A stretch of DNA of 64,000 nt from assembly GCA_011800805.1 (NCBI GenBank), contig MPNW01000556.1, positions 1 to 64,000 of the forward strand. Reading direction: 5' to 3'. Both the position numbers and the translations under genes were made by a program. Of the stretch, positions 55,113-64,000 are shown in pieces. A model generated the notes under the pieces. That model made no database searches. It saw only the letters and a list, made by a program, of their open reading frames with translations, and had not been told where the DNA came from. The stretch is from Hirudo medicinalis (Eukaryota > Annelida > Clitellata > Hirudinida > Hirudinidae). Within the stretch, counting starts at the first letter, position 1. Every line of letters begins with the position of its first letter.

Positions 55113-58100
55113 TTTGCAACCACACAATGAACTTTCAACTGCTCCTAATTGCTCCTATTTATTCCTAAAAAGCACAAAAATGTCCGCAAAGAAACATCTT
55201 CTTCTGAGACTTCACTGTCTCCCTCGAAGCACTGGACCTCCGCATGAAGCGTGTTACTCCACTGGAAAGCCGCGACTGGCGCGCTAATGGAGCAGACGTC
55301 GAACGTTTTAAATCAAAATCCATCGATGCAACACGCTTGCTCCTGACCAGGACAATTCACCGATGCATTTGTCATTCACCAAATCTAATTTCCCGTTTTC
55401 AAAGAATTGCTTCCAGTAATTTATCTGAGTTAATAAATTGTTCGCCAGTAATAACATTTAATTACAAACTGAAGTCGGTAATAATTAATTTTAAGAACTA
55501 TTAATATAAAATAATATAAAATAAATTAATATAAAATAAAACAATCTGGCTCATAAATGGGCTCATTAACATAACATTACTCATCCATTTGAATAAGTTA
55601 TTACAATGTTAACAATAAACAAGAGTTGAATAATTAATGTTATAATCTGCAAATAACAAACCACTCAAGGTTTTTTTGCAAACGTGAGAGGAAAGCTTGT
55701 GAAGCTTTAACGGTTGATGTCGGAATTTTTCCAAAGGATCCTAAAAATATATTTACGAAAGAACATCTAGTGTTAAATTATTAACAACATTAATGTTTAC
55801 ATGCAAGTTTAAAACTTATTTGAATATTATTTTATATTTGTTTAAACGTCTATTTATTTTCAAACATTCGAAATCCGATTCCAACAACTCTCAAGCACCA
55901 ATCAAATCTCTCCTTGCAACACCTCATTCACCTGATTCGCCAAACATCCTTGGATGATTAAGAACAGCAACATCCTGATATTTTGTCCGACATTAAACTC
56001 TCGTACTCACGTGGTCTCATCTTCTTCTTATTGATCTTCGACGTTCCCATGACAACGATGTGTCTTGGCGGCACAAACATCCCTCCATTATATTTGCACT
56101 CCATCCATCATGGGGTTAAATATTACGCCCATCAAGCCCCTCCCACGGGAACAATAACTCATCCACTGGAAGGCAATCTTTCAAGTTTTCTGCTGAATCA
56201 CGTGCTTCAATCCTCGACACGCTTCGATGACTTCATTGTGTCTGGAAAGGTTCATTCATTAGGTGGAATACTCTTTTCCTGGAGTCGTAAGATTGGAAAA
56301 ACAGATTCCTGCGCTGGATTTGAATTTTCTGAGAAGATTTCATGTAGTTGTTGCTGTTGTTAATATTGTTGTGAAAGTAGCCTAGAACAATATTTGATGG
56401 GATATGATGATTATTCAGCGTTACATTTTGAAATGAAGTTCGCATTTAAAATCAAGAATAATAAGATAACGATTGTATCTTCGAAGCACCAATGGCATCT
56501 ACTCCAATAACTTGGAAATAATTAAAGTCTCATATTTTTAAAGTTTTGATTATCAAAAATTTAATTTAAAATTATTTTCTATTTCAAAGTGAAAAGTGAG
56601 ACTTATCAGGTTAGGAGGTTGGAATTAAATCCAAGCAATTTGTGGATTTGTTTGAGAATGAACTCATCTTTCGTCTCTGAATGCTATTATGATTATGATT
56701 ATGATTTGATTGTGATTATGATTATTATTATGATTGTGATTATGATTATTATTATGATTATGATTATGGTTATGATTATTGTTTTGATTATTATTAGAAT
56801 TATGATCATGATTATGATTATTATTACTTTAAACAGAATTTTCGAATAAAACCGCAACAAAAGTTAATGGATTAATTCCAATTGACTGCAGGTTCATACA
56901 GTTTGGCAGATTTTGAGGTTCTTGAGGTTCAACGACAACCTTATTTAGATGAATAATTGAAATTCAAAAAATAGAAATTCAGATGTTTGTCGATTTTGTT
57001 TTTCATTTGAAAACTTCTGAGAAAATAAATGTAATTCAATATTTTGAAAGAAACTTTAAAAAAAAACAACTTTTTAACATCATCCATACAAAACTTATCA
57101 GTCATGCATTTCCTCTCCCCAAAATTATTTCCAAGTCCCTTTTACAAATTATCCGAGACAATCCAGCGTTTTAATGGTCATGAAGACGATGATCAATACC
57201 TCAGATTAGGAGTTACATGTTCGCTGAGCCAAAGTGAGTCTGAAATGTTCTCCGTCATCGATTGACGTTTCCTCTCAAGCGGTCTGCACCAACTTTGCAA
57301 TCTCTCAAGTGAATTTATTCCATCATTTCCAACAAATGTTTCTGCTCAGGCCATGGAAACACCACTGAATTTTCCAGATCTTGGAATGAAATCTCAGATC
57401 TTCAAGGGTATTTCAAACCCTAAAAAAAATTTAATTTTAAAATTTCTAATTTTAATGGATTCGTGGATGGAGAGTGTGGACTGTCACGGTAACCATCTCT
57501 TCCTTGACACCGGCACTGAATGGGCTTGAATGGACAAAATTGAGCTCGAAAGATGGATGCGTGCGGAAAGCTGAAATACAATTGCAATCTTCAGTCAATC
57601 TATCAATCAGTCTGATTCTGCACGACACCGTCATCTCCAGGGGTTCGTAGTGCACACTGATTTTGCTCTTTTCTTTCATTTTTAATCCGAAACCATTGTG
57701 GACTCGCCAATGCATCAGCTTTCCTGGAAGTTAAATGAACGTAATTTGAAAAAGAGATTAAAGCAAAAACTGGAATTTTATTTGTTAAATCCAACATTAA
57801 TTGAGAGTTGCCTGACCGTCCATTCATCATTTGATTTGCTTGATTGAATGAAAGGTCAACATATCTTCCTTTTTATATAAAAAAATTCGATGAAAATGGT
57901 AATTTGCATCGAAAGTAACTCATGGGTCTTAGTAATGATGTCGTTTCAGGATCGGCGTTAAGTCCTGCAGCGTGCAATCGCAATTGAACGACGAGAATTG
58001 TCCAGCAATTTTCCGGGATAACTCACTAAAGCACTGCTGAAGGAAAAATCACAAACATGCGCGAGCACACGAACATGCTACGATTTGTAGCAGGCCCCCT

Positions 58101-58937
58101 TGAGAATATCCAGAACTAAGCTCCACGCGAAGAGAAAATCTTCAAAGAGGAAAAGCTTCGAAGCTGGTAGATTCTTCATCCACGATCGTCTGAAAATGAA
58201 GACGAGATTTCCGAGGAAAGCTTAGTAGAAGCCCGAATTATGATTTTCAAAGTTTTCATCATAATAATGATGGAAGGATTAGATTTTTTTATCACGAAAT
58301 GTTGTCAAATCATCTTGCTCCTGTCGCTACCTGAATCAAGTAAGATTTATTGTGTCTAAAAATTTAGTTAAATTAACCCATTAATCATGACGCCATAATA
58401 CAAACTGCAAATAAATAAACATTAAAGCTTTATATTCTAATACTCGTAAAACAAATAATTTAAACTAAAAGCGTCATTAGCTTTCATCACTTTTAAATAT
58501 TCCAGCAGACGCCAACGCTAGATGCATCCGGTGAAATATGCGAAGAACTACTCTCTTACGAATTTTACATCAACTCTCAGGGAATTCCAAAATCTCGAAT
58601 ATTCTGATACTTGGAATGGAAAAGCTGATTCCACTAAAGTCTTTGAGAAAGAAAATCGTCGCCTGGGAGAATGTTAGGTGAAGATTCGGCGTAAGATACA
58701 GGGATTATTGCTAATAAGTGGACAGAATAGTCGTAGCTTACAATCGGATTCATGTGCATGCTCCATGTGTTGCAATGAATCATTAACATCTTCATTTAAA
58801 TGAAGTATGGCAAAGCTCCAGACACGCCTTAGATTTAACGTGGCCCCCAAAAAAATTTAACGCTTTTTACGTTGAGTTTGACAGGGCACTGCATCAGAAC
58901 CAATGACAGCAATAAATTATTCAAAGTACTTTTTACG
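55113..58937. other. interval between NOS1AP start and ACTR6 end
   Basis: This should contain the NOS1AP promoter and any 5' non-coding exons. A GATTAT microsatellite lies at about 56685-56835. A minus-strand frame at 57715-57452 (MHWRVHNGFGLKMKEK, later FELNFVHSSPFSAGVKEEM) has protein-like composition and possible splice sites, but no family is apparent. Another short minus-strand open stretch near 56060 (MGTSKINKKKMRP, then GTGAGT) could be a coding first exon, but it could not be joined in phase to NOS1AP. Confidence 0.35.
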
Positions 58938-58943
58938 TTTTAT
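58938..58943 (-). terminator. polyadenylation signal AATAAA of ACTR6
   Basis: TTTATT on the plus strand reads AATAAA on the minus strand, about 47 bases after the ACTR6 stop codon. Confidence 0.55.
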
Positions 58944-58989
58944 TCTGTACAAAACTTTTAAAAATTATCTGATGCAGTCTTTGCCATGT

Positions 58990-61900
58990 TCAAAAGACAA
59001 ACAACTTTCGGCAGATGTTGGGACCATACTCTTCGTACTGGTCTTTAGTGACGATCAAGTTGAGTAGATCTGCGGAGTTCCCCAAGTGACATCCCCCTTC
59101 CCATGAAGCCAGTGTTGGGCTGACAAAGATAAATTATGCTCTAGTCAGGAGATGCAGTATCATAATTTGTGCATAACAATCTTTGACATAAAAATAAAAA
59201 TCATTTTTTAGGAATTCTTGTGAAATAATCAATAATAAATTTCAAATAGTCATTTCAAATGTTTTACAAAATCATAGTTGTAAGGGCATTGTCATCATCA
59301 GAGCAACTACGTTATTTAAAGCTATTATGAACATAAATGACCTAAATCATATTGTATTTTCAAGATTCTGAGTCTTGGAGTATTTAAGTAAACACACAGA
59401 GCATGCTCTCAGATTTGAATTAGCATACATTGTATAACAAATTAATTTATTTCATCAATTATTCTAATGGAAAAGTATAATTACTCATCTTTCGTGGGAT
59501 TTTTTTTTATAGTAAATGAATTTTGGTGGAAAATGTTCATAAAATATTTGCATTAGAATGTAATCCTTACTCGTCAGCTATCTTGACAGAAATTTCGAAC
59601 TCATCCGGTGCCAATGCCCGTACATCTTTGTAACTGTTAAAATATTCAGGAGATTGCAAATGTGACCACTTCACAATAAACAACGGATACTCACACTCTG
59701 TCTCTGAACCCTGGTAGGCAGCAATTTCCTCCAGTGAGAACTATGTTCTGATACAGGAAAGGTTGCAATTCTGTATTCAAAAAGAATTACTTCAAATAAA
59801 TATTTTGTAGACAATGATAACTGCAGCCTTAGTGTGATGTCAAAATAGTATCCTTCTATTAATAACTATGTAAATCAATTTATAAATATTAGTTTTAGCT
59901 TTTGGGAATCTTTACAATAGTTTTGTTAATGAAATAACAATGTGACCGATGATGAAAGCAATGAAAATGCAACAACTTTCGGGGGCGAGGCCGATGACGT
60001 GAACGATGGCTTCAGAAATCCCCATCTCATTGACTCCGACATCAGAAGGGTGGAACAACAGCTCGGGAATTGCAAATCTTTCGTTGCACATTCGAATCAT
60101 CTGCAAGTCAGTGAAAAGCACTCATTCAAAGATCTGAGAAAATGTGACCATTCCTTCACAGCCAATCAGAACATGTTCTGTACATGCCACATTATGTTGC
60201 CATTGGCATGACTTCGGTTATTACCTGTTGCGATGTGTTGTATTCTGAGTCAGGCTTTTTAATGTGTCCTCTTTTAATATGCATGTAATCAGGCAGAACA
60301 TAGTCACACACTGTTGTATTATCAGGTCCTTTCTTCCTGTTAAACAAGAAGCTGGATGAATTTACAATTTGTCAAAAAATAAAAATTCAAATCTGTTCAG
60401 CCATCTTCTCAGTGAAATGATAAATACTGCTTAAGCACATTATTGGATCTCCACATTTTAAATTATGTAATTAAGGAAAAGGAAATAATTGACATTGATA
60501 TGCAATATTTGAAATTAAAACAATAAATGCAATCGTAAAAAAAATGTTGCTCCTATCAGAGCAAAATGCTAATTGGGATCTAAAAAAAAACCTTGCAATT
60601 TCCATGTCCTTGTAGAAGTCTTGAGACACAAAACAAGCATCTTCTTTCATTTGATTTATAACGTGTGTCTCCTCCATCACCATCAGCTGCCTATTAGAGT
60701 ACCAATTGCAATCATTGTCGTCATCAACTCAACATCAGTTGAATAAACACATAAATGTACGCAAGAAATATGTACTTCGTTCACATAGCAACATATGCAT
60801 GGCATCAGAGACGCTTTATTTGGTAATAAGAATTTATATGGCGCTCCTTCCCGTGGGTGCTTGCGGCAGTTTTCTTGCTGGGTTTCGAACACGGCACATC
60901 ACGACTGTTGCCTTTTACCACCACAAGAAGGAAAGCAACCCATTCAGCCAACCAGAATGACAAATATTAGTTAAATGCTCAAGTCTATTACAAATTTCCA
61001 GGTAAGTACATACCATTACACCTGTCAAATATAAGCTGTCCAGTGAAAGGACATAACGTAGAACAATGCAGTCCCAACCCATTCATAAAAAAATTACAAA
61101 TGCATCCAACAATAGCCAATCATGGCAGTGCAATTTTAACCAGATTCTATTTTTCAATCCATTCAAGAGTCTCAGACAACAACAACTGCACAAGAATCAA
61201 CTCACCTGTAAGAAATCACCTCCTTCAAGTGATTGGTCAACATCTTCCCTCCAATATCAATCCTGTTTTAAATTAATTAACAATGTTTTTATATTATGCT
61301 AATCCACAAACATGATATGTTATCATTTTGGTAACTGACTTTCAGAAATAATTTTGTGATTATTAGAAGCAATTGATGACAGCAACCTTCAAAGGACTTA
61401 AAACATAGCATTTGAAATGTAATGTAAAATTCTCCATTTTACGATATTTATGCAACTTAAACATGCTTAATTGTGCCAATTAAAAATTAACAAATAATAA
61501 GCAATTATTACTATTAAATGATTGGATTTGACAAAGGAATATCTATAAAATATGTGCAAAGACCTTCTCAGGAGTTGTTTGAGAGGTTTTCCTTTGAAAT
61601 AAGGAATGATGTGAGTGAACGAATATCCTGAATCGACGATCACACAACAAGGATTTTCAGCTTCTTCTTTCTGTTGTTTGTACTGAGACAAATAGCTGGC
61701 TGCAAAGATCAACTAACGAACATGGATTTGCATGACAGAAACTAAAATTCATTTCAGAAACAACATACAAAGCAATATTTCATTAATAATACGTTTAAAT
61801 AATAAAACCAAAACTTACGATTGCATCTCAAGAAGAAGGGAACTTGATATTCTTCAAAAAAGATCTCGTCGACGGCCTCTTGGACGGATCGGAAGTTCAA

Positions 61901-62912
61901 ATACGGCTCCGTCATGATGACTCCCGACTCATCAAAGTTCACCTGCGAATGAATAACAATTTTTAAAATGTGCCTGCTATTGCACATTAACATCAATAAC
62001 TTTACATTTACTTAAAACATATTAAAGCCACCAAAAATTTATCTGTGGACATGCATTTAGCTGTTATCAGTTACAATTTTAGTCAGACATCAGCAAATGC
62101 CTTGCTTTCCAGTTGCTCATTTAATAAATTCTTATTTGGAAATATTTATAATTCCAGGTTTTGAGACATTTTCTTTAAAAAAATGCTTTACAAGTACAAC
62201 CTAAGTGGATAGATAGTAATTTAAAAATAAATAAAAATAATAACAGTAATAACACCATTTTTAACTCTAACAATTATGCTGCCATAATTCAAATTATTTA
62301 AATAAGTAACTGATAAGTTATAGCAGATGATGATAAAACTTGCAGCAGCAAAATATTAGGTTGAATTAAAAGCAGGAGTGATTATATTCACTTAAAAAAT
62401 TCAATTATCAAACCTGAATTCCATTTTTGCCAAACATATGCTCCCAAACTTGTCTTTCAACATCCCAATTTACCAAATATCCCTTTAAAATATAAAATTC
62501 ATGTTATATCTTGCCCAGCTTATATCAATAAACCAAAAAACAAAATTGGTGAACCAACTTTTTGGAATGGCAAAAGGTAATATAAGCCAGACAAATCTTT
62601 GCATTCATCAATTTGATCGCCAATAAAGATTCTGTTGCGAACAGTTTTTGCCTTGATTACACAATTTGGAACGACTCTGAAATGCGAATCATTGCATTCA
62701 ATCTAGTTTGCTTTGTTTTTGTTGTTCAATTTATTTTAATTGCGCAACTATAATTTACTTTAGTTCAAATATTCTGTTTAAATTTAAATTTAAGTGGTGT
62801 TATTATTAAACTGAATGCTATGACTATAAAATCGCATTAACCTAGGGATGACTTCAGTAATATAACCAATCTTGGCTGAATATGCCCCATTATCTAAAAC
62901 CACTGTTGCCAT
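58990..62912 (-). CDS. ACTR6: actin-related protein 6 (ARP6), 12 exons
   Basis: ARP6 is a nuclear actin-fold protein, a core subunit of the SRCAP/SWR1 remodeller that places histone H2A.Z; it also associates with heterochromatin protein 1. Exons on the minus strand: 62912-62842, 62676-62559, 62482-62414, 61942-61819, 61699-61564, 61262-61206, 60690-60592, 60336-60225, 60100-59977, 59770-59695, 59633-59571, 59119-58990. All are GT-AG, phases agree, and the product is 392 residues against 396 in human. Motifs: VVLDNGAYSAKIGY at the N-terminus (phosphate loop 1 region), CCVIVDSGYSFTHIIPY (phosphate loop 2), IDIGGKMLTNHLKEVISYR, METHVINQ-like EETHVINQMKEDACFVSQDF, NERFAIPELLFHPSDVG, IVLTGGN, and the C-terminal WEGG. 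The start ATG begins the conserved N-terminal strand directly. The C-terminus diverges after WEGG. Confidence 0.96.
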
Positions 62913-63485
62913 ATCTTCTAATGTTCTAAGACATTAAGAACGCAAGCAAACCGAAACACGATTGTTTACAAATTATCAACCAAAGACTAATATTACAAGC
63001 AAAATTTAGTAAACATATCTTAATTAAAGACTCAATTTGCAGGTTTAAATGAATTTAACATAAAATTTTATTTCAAAAATGAATTATAAATTGCGTTAAT
63101 TTATCAGTGCATCAACTTTATATGGAATTGTAACTGCTTAATTCCTTTCATTCTGTAATTGTCCGAGCCAAGTACTAATAAATTATTACGTCATGGTTTT
63201 GCGGGGAGGATTAACCTGTGTCCAAGCAAAATACTCTTGTGTCAAACTCATCTTCAAATGATGTCACGAATAGAAAACAAAGGAAATAGAAAACAAAGTT
63301 AACACGACTAGCAAGACATTAGAGATATTATTGGGGACATGTTTTGTTTTCGCTTTATTGGAACAAATTCGGGTTTCGCCAAGCAAATTATGGCTCAACA
63401 TGTTGATCTGTAATAAGCAGCAATAAGTCATAAAATAATTGCAGCAAATTATGAGGTCTAATTTCATTTTTAATTATAACAGATT
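62913..63485. promoter_or_regulatory. probable ACTR6 promoter interval
   Basis: About 570 bases separate the POLR2K-like gene's 3' end from the ACTR6 start, both on the minus strand, so the ACTR6 promoter should be here. TTACGTCA at 63186-63193 is a good CRE/ATF-type octamer (TGACGTAA on the minus strand) about 275 bases upstream of the ATG. It was found by eye and functional use is inference. Confidence 0.35.
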
Positions 63486-63493
63486 TTATTGTT

Positions 63494-63499
63494 TTTATT
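63494..63499 (-). terminator. polyadenylation signal AATAAA after the POLR2K-like gene
   Basis: TTTATT on the plus strand lies about 20 bases after the stop on the minus strand; a second copy lies at 63485-63490. Confidence 0.5.
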
Positions 63500-63519
63500 G
63501 AAAATACTACAAAAGCAAA

Positions 63520-63726
63520 TTATCGGCAATTCAAGACTCGGCCAAAGTTCATGGGCTTCATGTAAAATGAACGGCATCCACAATCCTTACAAATCAAAGG
63601 TGCTTTCGAAGGCAGACGACATTCACTCTTGCATGAATTGCAGTAGAAAATCTGTTCCTTCTTAGAGAAGTCATTGCCTTCCTGGGGAGGGGATTCAATT
63701 TTTGATTTTCTTTGTTTACGATCCAT
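63520..63726 (-). CDS. POLR2K: RPABC4-like zinc-ribbon protein (RNA polymerase shared subunit)
   Basis: RPABC4 is a small zinc-binding subunit shared by RNA polymerases I, II and III. This single-exon 68-residue frame has a lysine-rich N-terminus, then IFYCNSC at about residue 27-33 and CKDCGCRSFYMKP, i.e. two C-x2-C pairs with the family's 'I-Y-C-x2-C ... C-x2-CG-x-R-x-x-Y-K' layout. The protein ends in Arg (GRVLNCR), as the family does (FDAR). It is about ten residues longer at the N-terminus than human (58) and is divergent in the last ten residues. Another zinc-ribbon protein cannot be excluded. The frame opens with an ATG followed by no intron signal. Confidence 0.72.
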   Translation of the reverse strand: MDRKQRKSKIESPPQEGNDFSKKEQIFYCNSCKSECRLPSKAPLICKDCGCRSFYMKPMNFGRVLNCR

Positions 63727-64000
63727 TCTTTATGTCGTGGTTATTTTTCTTATGCTTGAGATTCAGAGTAGTTGAAATTTGTGAAGTTCGTGTTCTCCTT
63801 GGTTATGAACTTTCATATTGCTTTATTACAAAAGATCCTAAATGTTATGATTTATACAATTAATTAGATTTAAATAGATTTAAATAAAATTTAATTAAAA
63901 TTTGTAGAAAAATATTTAAAATATAAATTTATTTTATAAATCGATTAGTTAGAAGTTTTATATAAATTTCTTTACGTGGATTTAATGCAATTAGTCCAGT
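63727..64000. other. AT-rich sequence upstream of the POLR2K-like gene
   Basis: Should include the promoter of the gene to the left. I see no element I can name. Confidence 0.3.

Noticed and set aside
56030..56085. Alternative first exon for NOS1AP (MGTSKINKKKMRP)
   Set aside because: Donor phase 1 does not fit any acceptor of the next exon; kept only as a note.

Overview
The window is animal genomic DNA. It is AT-rich, has many short GT-AG introns, and carries abundant ATT/GAT microsatellites and decayed transposons. I read five intron-split or compact genes with confidence. Intron size, composition and transposon content would fit a lophotrochozoan invertebrate, perhaps an annelid or leech. 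That placement is inference; nothing here proves the species.

Layout. 1-233 (minus) is the edge of a Ty3/Gypsy pol relic, and 750-2320 (minus) is a wrecked non-LTR retrotransposon. 2996-15959 (plus) is a complete NUP205 nucleoporin gene of 39 exons, about 1,954 residues, with one apparent single-base frameshift in exon 30. 17726-23178 (minus) holds seven phase-consistent exons of a cysteine-rich secreted or membrane-anchored protein that I cannot name. A signal-peptide exon pair at 25409-25880 is probably its 5' end. 26540-31443 is a transposon cluster: a LINE with RNase H, a tRNA-Glu-like sequence, and a 2.9-kb hAT element with perfect 13-bp terminal repeats that interrupts another LINE. 31621-33543 (plus) is a two-exon TRIM-type RING/B-box gene. 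35330-36330 is a second copy of the RNase H LINE, followed by a long TAA tract.

36994-55112 (minus) is a NOS1AP (CAPON) orthologue: ten exons, 525 residues, with an N-terminal PTB domain and a central coiled coil. Its introns hold a Dong/R4-like retrotransposon set between AAT tracts, many microsatellites, and an assembly gap with identical sequence on both sides. 58990-62912 (minus) is ACTR6 (ARP6), 12 exons, 392 residues. 63520-63726 (minus) is a small zinc-ribbon gene resembling POLR2K (RPABC4).

The recognised genes are housekeeping or adaptor genes: nuclear pore scaffold, SRCAP chromatin remodeller subunit, RNA polymerase subunit, nitric-oxide-synthase adaptor. They are not functionally linked; there is no operon logic. 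The accessory content is transposons and simple repeats. The least explained items are the cysteine-rich minus-strand gene at 17.7-25.9 kb and the Dong-like element in AAT repeats close to a NOS1AP splice site.
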